Positions 28,580 to 40,286 of a stretch of 58,398 nucleotides of DNA are shown here, in pieces. The stretch is from NCBI GenBank assembly GCA_001655205.1, contig LPNZ01007939.1, positions 1 to 58,398 on the forward strand, read 5' to 3'. Source of the DNA: Lenisia limosa (taxonomy: Eukaryota > Breviatea). The translations under genes were made by a program, and so were the position numbers. Positions within the stretch are counted from its first letter, which is position 1. The number at the start of each line of letters is the position of its first letter. The notes beneath the pieces were generated by a model. That model made no database searches. It was given only the letters and a program-made list of their open reading frames with translations, and had not been told where the DNA came from.

Positions 28580-31500
28580 ATGGGAAGAACACGGTCTTCC
28601 CCCAAGAAGAAGGGACCAGAGTATGCGACCCTCGTAAATGTTCAATGACTGTGTTGTTGTAGTGGGTTAGCTGACATTGTAGTTTGAACTCTGTTATTGA
28701 TGACGTTGATCTCTCCAACTCTGATGATGACGTTGACAACTTCCTGATTGATGATGAAGATGACATTGATTTGCAGAAGCTGCTCCAAAAGGTTGGAACA
28801 GCTGTACAAAAGAACGCTTATATGTCTTGATTGATGTTGTCAGAGTGTTGGACAACTTGGACACATGGACTCGGTTGCTGAGCTGCTCAAAGCCGATGCT
28901 GACGATGGTGGGATACTTTAGCGCCATACCGTAACTCTCTCTCTCTCTGTGTGTGTGTCATTAATCAGAAATGTGTGCTCTGTGAAGAGTATGGTATTGT
29001 ATTATTATATCAGTAAGCTCGAATTTCTCAAGTCCATGAAAGTGTGTCGAAATGTTAAACTAATGGAACAGTTGATGCGTTCATGTCCTCTTTGGATGTC
29101 GGCGGTGACGATGACACGTCGTCCGCTCTCCAGGCTGTTCTTGGGGTGGGCATTGGGTACTCTGGGGGGCACGCATGGCTTCGGCTCGATACTATGTTTT
29201 TTTTCTCAATTCTACATGTTTATAAGGCAAATGGGGGTGAAATTGTATTGTTATTATATTCCAAATATATCTTGAGATGATTTGGACTTCGGCTGAAACA
29301 ATATTGTATTCTCAGTACTCAAACCACAGGATGTTGCTGCGATTTTAGAAGACCCTCCATCTCCCAGCCCCGAGGTTCTTTTGGAGGTGACAACCGAGCC
29401 CGAAGAAACGGTTGCTGAGTCTTGTGAGAAGTCTTCCGAGTCTCCTTCCGCCGCCACCCCGGTTGCATCGCCACCATCAGAACTACCAGATAACACCAAA
29501 GAGCCACCGGCGGCCTCGGAGGAGCGGCAGAGGTATTTGCAGGCTCGCGGCGGGCGTGGGCGAAGGAAGTCTCTGTGGGAAGGGTCCCCGCTGCAAGCTT
29601 TATATGGGCAGGTCAATAAGGAGAAGGAGGATCTCAGGAAGGAGGAAGAGGAAAGGTTGAAAAAGGAGGAAGAAGAAAGGAAGAAGAAAGAGGAAGAGGA
29701 AAGGTTGAAAAGGGAAGAAGAAGAAAAGTTGAAGAAAGAGGAAAAGGAAAAGTTGAAAAAGGAAGAAGAGGAAAAGTTGAAAAAGGAGGAAAAAGAAAGG
29801 TTGAAGAAAGCGGAAGAGGAAAGATTGAAAAGGGAAGAAGAAGAAAGGTTGAAGAAAGAGGAAGAGGAAAAGTTGAAAAAGGAGGATGATGAAAGGTTGA
29901 AGAAAGAGGAAGAGGAAAGATTGGAAAAGGAAGAAGCAGAAAGGTTGAAGAAAGAGGAAGAGGAAAAGTTGAAAAAGGAGGATGATGAAAGGTTGAAGAA
30001 AGAGGAAGAGGAAAGATTGAAAAAGGAAGAAGCAGAAGGACTGAAAAAGGAGGAGGAAAGACTGAAAAGGGAAGAAGAAAAAAATGAAGAAGAAAGATTG
30101 GAACAAAAAGAAGAAACAAGAAATGAAGAAGAAAAGGAAAGTCACCAAGGGGAAGAGTATGCAAAGGAAGAAGCGAAACAACATGAAGAAGAGGAAAAGA
30201 AGGAAGAGAAATATGAAGAAGGAGAGGAAGAGAAGAAAGAAGAGTTATGTAAAGAACAGGAAGAAAATGTTGATGATGCAATAAAGGATGAAAAAGATGA
30301 GGCAGAGGAAAATCATGATGATAAGAGCCAAGAAACAAAGGTTCTTACTGTGGAAAACGCCACCCAGGAGGCCGGCCAGCCCCAAGAATCATCCGATTCG
30401 AACCGGGGCGAAGACCATGATGTTCCCAACATTAGGATGCTCAAGCCCCTTGTATCCCGAACGACAAACTCTGACACCATGGCGTCCGCACAACATTGGG
30501 AAGAAATGCCGTCGGCAACAGACCGACCGTTTTGCCTGGACCTTCCGAGCAGCTCGGTTGAAGGAGACAATCTGCTTGAAGTCGGCTTGATTCGGCCCAT
30601 GTCAGTCTCACCCCTGCCTCCTGATGCTCCGCTACAGGCTGGTTCGACTTCCTTGGTTTCCTTGTCCGACTCGGGTGCTGACGAAGGCGTCACCAACATG
30701 CCTTTTGAGCTGCATAGCAGCGCCGAAGAACGCACGCTGACGCCAACAACGCCTACTACTCCCGGCGGCTCACACTACCGCCACTCATCCTCAGCCAATG
30801 TGATTGGGGCACTAGCGCCCTTGGTGGAGGAGGGCGCGGCCGGGGACGTCACCTCTCCCGTTCCACCACCCAAAGCGAGCTCTAAAACACTGTGGGGGAG
30901 GGGGGGGGCTTTGAGAATTTTGTATCAACTCAGCTGGGTTTAATTGTGTATCATAGAAATCAAGCACTCATCTTTTAGAAAACGACTGAATAGTGACCCT
31001 TCGATCAAGATAATTACAAACCAAGGCACCAACTCCCCTCCTCTCGCATCTCCCCTCACGGTACTTCGGGGGTCTTGTCATATTTCATCTATTCTGTTAA
31101 CACGGACCAAACGCACATTTGCTCCATCTCCTCACTATTCAGAAAAACTACAGTCGTGAAAGAAGCCAATCTGTGACTGCCCAACACATGTCTCTTCAAA
31201 ATGTACCAGACCCGTTCTTTGGCAAGGAAACCCCTCCGCCAGGTAAGATTGACAGTCTCAACAGCAAAAAAATATTGTCAGGTAATACAGTTGGCATTTG
31301 TGACGCTTCAGGTTCGCAGTCGGCGCGAAGCCTCCGGCGAAGAGCCTCGGTTGCGGTCGAGAGCTCAGGGTTCTTGAGGAAACTGGAAATGTCACGACAC
31401 AAGAAGGACGAAATGGAGCTGTCTTCGAGTGATGAGTATGGGGCTGTCTTTGAGGGATGCACTATGGAAGAACAGCGTATCTCTTAGAGGCGTGATGATG

Positions 31501-34500
31501 TGGACGGCTCGGCCGGATACCTGTTTTATTTCGCATCTCTATTGAAGGAACAGCAATATACCCGGACCTCATTATTCAGGGATGAATCCAGTGCCTCACG
31601 CGCTTCTTCGCGTCCGCGCACTCGCGTGTCGGATCTTAAAATCATCAGGTGGGACAACACAACTGATTACATCAGAGTCGTTTATTTATCCATATAGTAC
31701 AATTATGTAGAAAACTTAACAGGGTGACCCTCGAACAATCTAACTAGCAGGTCGCTATCAATTGACTTCTCCAATCCGCCGCCGAACTCTCAGGCCCCAT
31801 CTGTGGACAATGATGACACGTGAGGGGGTGTGGCTCGTATGCTCCCTGCTAATGGCACCAGAGAAAAAGATAAAAAATATATATATAAGAAAAGAACACA
31901 GAACCGAAGCGTGTTCTCTAACCAACGGATTAACTTTCTAGGGCGTCAGTCGGATCTCGTCGTTCCATTATGGAAGAATCTGTGGCCTGGCCGAAGGAGT
32001 GGGCGTTGGTGTATTTTGGTTCTCTTTTCATTCCCATTTTTACTTCCAATATTGGCATAAATATGTTTTCGCAGAAGGATTATATTTCTTCAGCCCATTT
32101 GACCTGTAGTGACGCTGTGATACCTGGGGAAGAACTTTCGTCCGATAACGACAGTTTGGACGATTTGGTTCAGGATAGCGAGTCCCGTGCTCGAATCAAG
32201 CAACTCCAGGTACATTATACCCAAGACGTTATTGGATTATCGATGATTATAATTTAAGCTGTGTATAATCAGTTTTTGTATCATCTCTTTGACCGTGTAG
32301 GCGGAGAGACGTTTTAGTATTACGTCCCTCAGCGACTTCCCAAGCCGGCCGCCCTCCCGGCAGGGCTCAGTGAGGTAGGTCCACTTTGGTTCAAGAAAAA
32401 TACCCTCATGGGGCACCACCATAAGGGGATATCGTGGTTTTTTGCTTATCCCCTTCCCAGAAATTTCGGATCGCCACAACCACCCAACATTCCTCTGCCC
32501 GCCAATGGCATTCCCACTATAACTGTTGCGTCGGCGCACACTTCGCGTGACAACACTCCGCGGAAAATATTCCCTGTTTGAGAGACTTTTGTTTCTATGG
32601 CTGATTTCTATTGTGTTGTGAGAGATGGTATTAAATTGTAATAGCCTGCCGTTTTCATTGGATAGTAATAATCACTGCGTGCTGTTTACGATATTAGGAA
32701 CCAGAGGTTCTGGAGCCTGTTCCCATTGTTTTGGAAGAAGATTTGGATGAGGTAATTTCGGACATTTGGCATCGTGCTTACACAGTTGGGACAGGATTTG
32801 ACAGTCCAGAAGTACACTTTGGATACGACTCTTGAGACGCACAAGTCCAGCGCGTCATCACTCAGTTCTCTGGAGCCGACGCCGGTCCGGGCCTCCGTCA
32901 TTCGATCGAGGCGCCAGTCGCTCACCAGCCAGCCGGTGTACAGTACGTCTGGCATAACTGTGATCTTGGCAATATTGAGCTGGAGTAGGGTATTTCTAAT
33001 TCGCTTCAGAGTCGCCAGCCAAAGGCATATGGCAGCAGAGTGATGGCGAAGAAGACTCGAGTCTTGGTGGCAGTGACAGCTTTGATGACGATTTCGAGGT
33101 GAACGGCTTGGGGTCAGAGACATCAATATTCATTACTTCTGTCCAAAAACAGGATTTCTCGATAAATCCTCGATAAATATCGACATTTTACCGGTCTTTT
33201 TTCGGACCTAAATGAAGCCCTAATTGCTTCCCTTTGGTACCAATGACCAACAATGGGATTTTGATCTTTAGATGAAAGTGAGACTAATAGCTTACTCACC
33301 GCCAGATTCCTGAATTTGACTCCGACGACAATGGGCCAAACCAAACTGCTGATCACCTGACGCCTAATACCACGGTCTCGCTTGGCGTCTCCCCACTGAC
33401 AACGTGCGTTGCCTCTTCATTTGCATTGCTTGCCCCTATCACTTGCATTACTTACACGAGTAGGGTCACCCGAAGGCGGCGTAAGAAGAGGACCAAGACC
33501 CGGGGAGCCCCCAACCCCGCACCGCGTCCACCCTCATTCGCCACAATGGGTCGCACCCTGAGTGACAGTGAAATTGAGCTGTCCCCAGCATCACTTTGGC
33601 GCGTGCGTCGTCTGGCTGGCCTTGAGCACCTCACTCGGTCCGGGTATGTGGGATGTTGTTGCGGGTCAATCTTGGACTGGGTCTTACTGAACAGAAAATC
33701 AACCATTGATGATGTTTCTCAATCCGCACCATCAAGGCCAATTGCCCCCCAACAACCCCCAGGTTTGTTTATTATTAAAGAAATTTATTTCCTTCTTTCA
33801 TCACNNNNNNNNNNNNNNNNNNNNNNNNNNNNNNNNNNNNNNNNNNNNNNNNNNNNNNNNNNNNNNNNNNNNNNNNNNNNNNNNNNNNNNNNNNNNNNNN
33901 NNNNNNNNNNNNNNNNNNNNNNNNNNNNNNNNNNNNNNNNNNNNNNNNNNNAGCCCCCCCTGAACCCGAACCGCCCCACTCACCCCCCTGCAATAGTGTC
34001 GAATCCGATGATCCCCCGGGACCTCTTCCTAACCTTGGTTCGTTTTTAAAAATAGAGTTAATTTTTTGCAGCATCTCTCTCATTTCTACAAATTCCCACT
34101 CCTCTCTCCCCCTGTTTCTTTCTCACCCCCCCCCCCNNNNNNNNNNNNNNNNNNNNNNNNNNNNNNNNNNNNNNNNNNNNNNNNNNNNNNNNNNNNNNNN
34201 NNNNNNNNNNNNNNNNNNNNNNNNNNNNNNNNNNNNNNNNNNNNNNNNNNNNNNNNNNNNNNNNNNNNNNNNNNNNNNNNNNNNNNNNNNNNGCAACCCC
34301 ATGCTCTATATCCTTACCCCTTAGTCGGGCCTGTATCCATGCCAATTGCATCGCTTGCCTCAAACCCACCGCTCCTACCAAACCGAAGAAACGCAAAACA
34401 AAGTTGGTTATTTCCTATGATATCTAAGTCACTTTTGTTGCATATTCATTCTTTAGGCCAAGGAAGAAGCGAAAACCAAGCCACCGCAACCCCAACAGCA

Positions 34501-35220
34501 CCAATCCGCTCTACACGTCGTCCAGTATAGCCTTGCCCGAGGCTCCGTCTCAGTCAGTGCCACCTCCTTACGGAAGAACCCCTTCCCCAGGTTGCTTGGA
34601 TGGTCCTCTTGTTATGTTTCGGAAATTGGCGAGTTAATTTCTGATTCCATTTCAGCGCATCTCCGTCGGCAGCTGCGGCCTATTTCCGCAGGCAACCCTG
34701 GATTCCGGTTTGTTACTATCTTGAAACTACTTTGGTTTCGCATCTATATTCCAGACTATAATTACATCTATTATAGTATTAGTCTCACTCTCTTCAGCTC
34801 AACAGTGCACCACAAACCCAGCCCTTCCATTCGTAAGGGGTTCGTTCCCTCTTCTTGGCTTTGCAGCTTGGCTTGGCGGAGTTATCGGACAGACAATCAT
34901 AATTCTTCTTGGCGTATCTGACCATTTAGCACTTCGTCGCTCAGCCCTTGACGCCCCTCTCCCAAGACTCGAAGCTTCCCTCCCCCCTCCACCCCGCGNN
35001 NNNNNNNNNNNNNNNNNNNNNNNNNNNNNNNNNNNNNNNNNNNNNNNNNNNNNNNNNNNNNNNNNNNNNNNNCCCTTAGGCCTTTGTTTCGCCCACGCCC
35101 CCTCCCCCCGGCCCTCGCCCGGTGTCAGCAGGACCACGAAAATCGAAAATGCTTTCGCCGTATGCTGGAGGGGAATCGCCTCCATTTTATCATGTATTTT
35201 GTGGTCATGTGACCTTGTAG
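28580..35220 (+). CDS. Large disordered protein with long Glu/Lys helix and a membrane segment near the C terminus
   Basis: Start ATG 28580 (MGRTRSSPKKKGP). Acidic Asp-rich exons follow (DDVDLSNSDDDVDNFLIDD), then a large exon (about 29318-30900). It holds a Pro/Ser linker, RYLQARGGRGRRKSLWEG, about 230 residues of repeated EEERLKKEE-type sequence (29630-30310), and a Ser/Pro tail. More than fifteen short exons of Ser/Pro/Asp-rich, probably disordered sequence follow to about 34.7 kb. An exon near 34800-34970 then encodes a hydrophobic stretch (LLGFAAWLGGVIGQTIIILLG). Gaps at 33805-33951, 34137-34292 and 34999-35072 interrupt it, so the C-terminal frame and stop (proposed TAG 35218-35220) are tentative. 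No known family recognised. The layout suggests a membrane-anchored spacer or scaffold. Confidence 0.6.
29630..30310 (+). repeat. Polypurine tract coding the Glu/Lys helix
   Basis: Imperfect units of about 30 bases (consensus like GAGGAAAGGTTGAAGAAAGA) translate as EERLKKEEEE and variants. The + strand is almost entirely A and G. Charge spacing with i to i+4 Glu/Lys pairs fits a single alpha-helix domain. Opposite-strand Phe/Leu/Pro frames here are shadows. Confidence 0.9.
33133..33220. mobile_element. MITE copy in a rod-protein intron
   Basis: Core GATTTCTCGATAAATCCTCG and right end GGACCTAAATGAAGCCC followed by TA. The left end has decayed (CTTCTGTCCAAAAA). It is spliced out between exons ending at about 33098 and starting at about 33305. 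Confidence 0.75.
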
Positions 35221-35470
35221 GTTTATGAAACCCTCCTTGCGAGCTGTCGGAATTGCATTCCCGGACCCCCTGTCAAGAGGGTTCCGATGACCCCTTTCCA
35301 TTATTTAGTTGCCCTTTCTTTGTTCTATTCTATATTATAGGTTGTAGTATTAGATTGTGTCGTGAGGACTTTCCCAATGTATTTGCAAATTTCACCAATT
35401 GGATCGAAACAGTCATACAATTACATCTATGAAATCAGCTATGGTACAATTAATCTACACCTAATATTAC

Positions 35471-38266
35471 CTACTTTACCATTTTCAAAATAGCATCAAT
35501 GTCCAACTCCTCAACATCAGCAACAAATTGTCCCTGCATGATACCTCCTCCAAACCTGAACCATCAAGACTGTGGGTGAAATGACATCACTTGACAAAAA
35601 AAAAGAGAAATCGGCATGGTTGCAATTCACTTCTATTTTCCACCCGATTCCACAAACCTGCCTCGGCCCTTTCGAACCGTTGCATCCGATCCAACACTAG
35701 GGGTCTGCATTCGAGCCTCAATAACCTGAAGGATTATAGGCAAAATCACACTTCTCAAAAACCGAACTCTTGCTCACCTTCATCGCCCGATCGAACTGTC
35801 CCTTCATTTCTAACTTTTCTGCTTTCTTCATGTCAGCTAAAAGGTAAAACCGAGGATAAAAGGAATCTAATTACCTTTAGCTTGCTTTCTTTCACTTTTT
35901 GGAAGTGTTTTCAAGTATTCCTTCTTTTTTGCTGTTTCAATTTTTGTAAGCCTCTTTTCTTCTTTTCGTTCCTCCTTCTTTTCTTTCTTTTCCTCTTTCC
36001 TTTCTTCCTTCTCTCTTAATTCTTCTTTTTCTCGTGCTTCCTTTTCTTCCAAATCGCTCTCTTTTTGCACGGCCCCATAAATCTTTTTCGACCTTTGACT
36101 CTCTCTCAGCTTCTTTTCAAGGTCTGAAATAGTTGTGTCCTGAAATTGGGGTGCTTCAGATTCCTTCTCATCTTCAGAATCCACCTCAACAACGAAGTCT
36201 GATGCTTTGGAAATATCAACGTCATCTTCTTCTTCAATTCGTTCTTCAATCAACTCTTTGGGTACGTCTTCCTTTTCTTCCATTTTTTGTCGATATGATT
36301 TCTCACTTTTCTTCATTTCTTCAACAATGACCTCCTTTTTGTCTTCGGGTCTGACATCATTTTGCGCTTTATCCTTCCCTTCCTTTCTTTCCCTTTCATC
36401 TCGGTCTCCTTTTCTATCGTCTCTTCTATCGTCTCTTCTTTCATCTTTTCTTTCATCTTTTCTTTCATCTCTTCTTTCATCATAATCTCTTCTTTCATCC
36501 CTTCTATCGTCTCTTCTTTCATCTCTTCTTTCATCTCTTCTTTTATCTCTTCTTTCATCCCTTCTTTCATCTCTTCTTTCATCCTTTCTTTTATCCCTTC
36601 TTTCATCCCTTCTATCGTCTCTTCTTTCATCTCTTCTTTCATCTCTTCTTCCATCACAATCTCTTCTTTCATCTCTCCTTTCATCCCTTCTGTCATCTCT
36701 TCTGTCATCCCTTCGTTCATCATAATCTCTTCTTTCATCCCTTCTTTCATCTCTTCGCTCATCATAATCCCGTCTTCTCTCATGACTTCTTTCATCCCTC
36801 GTCAACCTTTCAGATTCCTTTCCTTGCTCCATTGGTACACCATCTTCCCTTTCAAACTTATGATACAACCCTGCATACTTGGACTTTTCTTCCTTCCTCT
36901 TCCTTCCTTCATAGTACTCTCTGTCTATTCCGCCCTTCCGTCGGATTTCCCGGCTTTTTTCTGATGGTGAACCCGCCAGGTCTCTTTCGCGTTTCATCCG
37001 CCCTGCTTCTTCTTTTCTAAGCTGATCAACTTTCTGATGCAGCAACATAAATCTAGGCTTGATTTTAATTTTATATTTTCATTATGATGGTGACTATAGG
37101 AAACAAAGAGGCAAAAAAGCAAATAAGATTACGCATGATATGCTCTGCATATACTAATACTACATGTGATATCATATCATTTACATACCAATATATAATA
37201 TGATTATACATGTGTATGATATATGTATATATATATATATACATAGCATAGTAGTATATATCATTTGTACATGTATATTATAGTATGGGTCTATAATAGT
37301 ACGTTTATTCTACTAATATGATATGATTTATAATTTACATATCCATAGTGTATAGTTGTAATATCACAATATCACATCGTCCATATTTCTGTGAATTTTC
37401 CTCTATCTGTGAAAAAAAGCCAATTGAACATTTTCCTTGATAAAATAAGTTGAGTATTACAGTATTTATCATATAATATTAATTNNNNNNNNNNNNNNNN
37501 NNNNNNNNNNNNNNNNNNNNNNNNNNNNNNNNNNNNNNNNNNNNNNNNNNNNNNNNNNNNNNNNNNNNNNNNNNNNNNNNNNNNNNNNNNNNNNNNNNNN
37601 NNNNNNNNNNNNNNNNNNNNNNNNNNNNNNNNNNNNNNNNNNNNNNNNNNTATATGGATGGTGTGATATATAAAAAAAAAATAGACGAGAAAAAGGCTTA
37701 CCCAAAAAGGATGACATTTCTATTGTGCTCCCTAAATAGTGAACAGGAGACTCTGCTAATATTTCCCACTGAAAAGAATAGCAAATGAAAGAGACGGGCC
37801 AGTGGACCTATTGTTTTGGATTGAAACTACTTTAAAGCTATTATAAACATTGACCCCCATTTACCTGTTTTTGATATTGTGGGTTTCAGTTTGGTCTATA
37901 AGCCTGTTCAAAAAGCCCTTGTTGGTCCTGCTTTTTGGAGGTGGCCGTTGGCGCTGAGTTCTAAAAAGTCAACTGAATTGGCTTGAATCATGATTCTGAA
38001 CTCAGTCTCTCTATCGGACATAAACTTATTTTAATCTTCCTTTCTCTTCATTGTTATCCTCAACCTGGGTTAATGTCAAAATTAAACCACTGGGAGGTTG
38101 AATGCGACAACATAAAACACCCCTCAAACACAAGATGGTCAAGGAGAAATACGCCAACTCCGCTTGTTTCAGACTTTACGGCCTTTTCTGCCGCTGCTTC
38201 TGCAATCAATTGGGCTATGTAGGCGTCATCGTCAAGGTCAATGTCGTCATGCTCATTGGATGACAT
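35471..38266 (-). CDS. Charged-repeat protein (Arg/Asp/Glu-rich), possible RNA-processing factor
   Basis: Start ATG 38266 (SSNEHDDIDLDDDAYIAQLI). With donor GTAAAG after EKA, the next exon continues in phase as RQRPPPKSRTNKGFLNRLI and DQTETHNIKN. Then comes SLFREHNRNVILFG, then one large exon (about 37035-35880). That exon has a basic helix (KVDQLRKEEAGRMKRERD), about 110 residues of DERRDERRD repeats, an acidic middle part (ELIEERIEEEDDVD) and a Lys/Glu coil. Three short exons end with FGGGIMQGQFVADVEEL and a stop at 35471-35473. RD/RE-rich tracts are common in splicing-related proteins, but I cannot name the family. A gap at 37485-37650 lies in a large AT-rich intron. Confidence 0.7.
36380..36790 (-). 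repeat. Minisatellite coding the Arg-Asp-Glu repeat
   Basis: Units of 12 bases (minus strand GATGAAAGAAGA) repeated with GAT/AGG variants encode DERR/DDRR/DKRR. The minus strand is nearly all purine. Copy number is likely to vary between strains. Confidence 0.88.
37120..37484. repeat. AT-rich intron tract, including one copy of a 70-base dispersed repeat
   Basis: 37130-37370 is rich in ATATGATATCATATC-like palindromes and a TA dinucleotide run (37214-37240). 37371-37439 is about 93% identical by eye to 58329-58398 (both contain CTGTGAATTTTCCTCTATCT). The tract runs into the N gap at 37485. Confidence 0.8.
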
Positions 38267-38644
38267 GCTCAGTCAAGAGCGTTGACGTAGCTGATTTCAC
38301 GCTGTAGGGAGTTTTCCTACTTTTTCCTCCTCCAACAAAACAAATATTTAAAAGTGAAGTAAATGAGGTTGCGTGCAAAAAGGAAGAGAACAACAAATGC
38401 AACAAACAAAAAAATCAACTAAAGGAAGGTGGCGACGACGCCAAATTATAAAAGTAAACGCGCACAAAAAATATTACAAAGCAACAACCGTAGTCTGATA
38501 TAAGTCAGTATATTTTCAGGATTTGGACGAAATTTAAGGTAGTTTTAAGGAAACTAAAAGAAGGCAGGCAGGCAGAAAGCGGGAGGGAACCCACATCTTT
38601 TATTTTGCGGTGTAGCTAGACCCCTCTCTCTTTAATTTGACATC
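38267..38644. promoter_or_regulatory. Divergent promoter region, charged-repeat gene / transporter
   Basis: 378 bases between opposed start codons; AT-rich, no exon seen. A GGCAGGCAGGCAG run lies at about 38564-38576. Confidence 0.45.
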
Positions 38645-40053
38645 ATGTTTGCTTTTGACATGAAAGGGTTCCTCTCCTTGGGGATTTGGTAAGCTTTCCG
38701 TCTTCCTCTTTTTCTCTTATACTCTAGGTATGTGTTCAACATTGCCACCCTCATCCTCAACAAATACCTCTTTCAAATAATGAAATTCACCTATCCTCTC
38801 ACATTGACGTCAATCCACATGCTTGTCTGCACTGTTGGCACCTGGATCATCATAGATATCCTCAAGATCTTCCCCCGCCAGGCTGTCCCGAATAAGTCTA
38901 CCACAGTTTGGCCTCTTGGGTAAGCCAAATTCCTGGTTTTTTGGGGGCTTTTTGATAACCATTGAAAGGGGGGATTATGTGGAAGGTTCGATATTTGTTC
39001 ACAGTGTAGCGCCCTGTTCTGCTTCAATATTGTTCTTGGCAACATTTCGTTGAGGTGGATCGCAGTGTCGTTTATGCAGACTATTAAGGTGCGTTTTAAA
39101 GAATATTTATGCAAAGCATGAAAGGGATTTCACAACCTCTTCCCAAAAATGCCACTTTGACCCTTTAGTCTTCCGTGCCGGCCTTCACCTGTCTCATGCA
39201 GCTCATCTTCCTCAACATCCACCTGTCCACCCCCATGTATTTGAGTCTCATTCCCATTGTCGGCGGCGTGGCGTTGGCTTCGTTCACTGAGGCCAACTTT
39301 GAGATGATCGGCTTCATGGCTGCCTTCATTGCCTCTATCACAACCGGTACGATCTGAGTCTATATCGGGTGTTATATAATGTTGAGATGCTCACGTACGC
39401 AGCTATTCAAACCATTCTCTCGGGCTATCTTCTCAAGGACTTGAAGCTTGACAGTACGAATTTGTTGTCCCAAATGGCCCCTGTGGCACTGGTCCTTCTG
39501 ACTCCCTTTGCAATGGTAAGTCGAGGTCTTGTCCGTTACGTTGCCTAGGTCCTTGAATGGGGCCGCATCCCGGAGTGGCAGTACTACGGCGAAGTTGCTC
39601 CCGTCATCATCCTTTGCATTTCAGGAAGTCTTGCACTTGCTCTGAGTATGGAGGGGGCATTGACCAGCAGGAAGGACACGAACTGACCTCTTAGACTTCA
39701 CAACATTCCTTGCCATTTCGCACACGTCAGCTCTGACCTTCAATGTGGCTGGAAACCTCAAGGTTGTCTTGTCGGTGTGTATCAGCGTGGCCATTTTCAA
39801 GAATGAGGTACTTGGGCTTTGTAGAACCAACAAAGTTGACCCCCCCCCCCTCTGTTTTGTTTCATAATCCCAGTTTTACTCCTTCCGTATTTTCTGGCTT
39901 TGTATATGTTTTCCATTTGCCAAGCCTGACGCTCAGATTACGTTCCTCAACGGAATCGGATGCGCCCTCGCCATCGGCGGTGTCATCCTGTATAACCACC
40001 TCAAATTCCTCCAAAACCAGGCCAAGTCTCAGGCGTCTGTTCCTGCCAAATAG
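38645..40053 (+). CDS. TPT/SLC35-family (sugar-phosphate or nucleotide-sugar) transporter
   Basis: About eight exons from ATG 38645 to TAG 40051-40053. The first junction rebuilds Trp (TG plus G) in FLSLGIWYVFNIATLILNKY, the WY-x(2)-N-x(3)-L-x-NK motif at the head of triose-phosphate-transporter-type proteins. Hydrophobic segments follow: PLTLTSIHMLVCTVGTWII, CFNIVLGNISLRWIAVSF, YLSLIPIVGGVALASF, GFMAAFIASI, APVALVLLTPFAMV, VIILCISGSLALAL and GIGCALAIGGVILYNHLK. That is about ten in all, as expected for this drug/metabolite superfamily. The second half has SHTSALTFNVAGNLKVVLSV, the usual N-x(2)-G-x-LK region. Substrate cannot be read from sequence; Golgi/ER or plastid membrane are the usual sites. 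No C-terminal KKxx signal. Confidence 0.9.
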
Positions 40054-40286
40054 AGTGTTTCTTGTATCATGTATATACCCCCCATGTACCCCCCCTGTGT
40101 GATGGGATACGGTGCTGCAGAATCAAATGACCTGGCCTGGGCTTTGTTTTGTTGTTATTTGTCAGCCAACAGAGTTAATTTGGCCTTTTATTTCATAAAT
40201 CTAATTTTACTCCCCGCCTCTCCCCGTGCCCCATACTTCGTAAGAAATGTCATTAAATAATAAAAGAAACCTTGAAATCAGAAATC

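Noticed and set aside
29600-30338. Long minus-strand Phe/Leu/Pro-rich frames
   Set aside because: They are the complement of the Glu/Lys-coding polypurine tract; the + frame continues into unbiased, splice-consistent sequence.
33775-34396. Open frames crossing N runs
   Set aside because: Unknown bases translate as X, so the frames are artefacts of the gaps.
36207-36964. Long + strand Ser/Phe/Ile-rich frame
   Set aside because: Shadow of the Arg/Asp/Glu repeat on the minus strand, whose frame extends on both sides into normal coding sequence.
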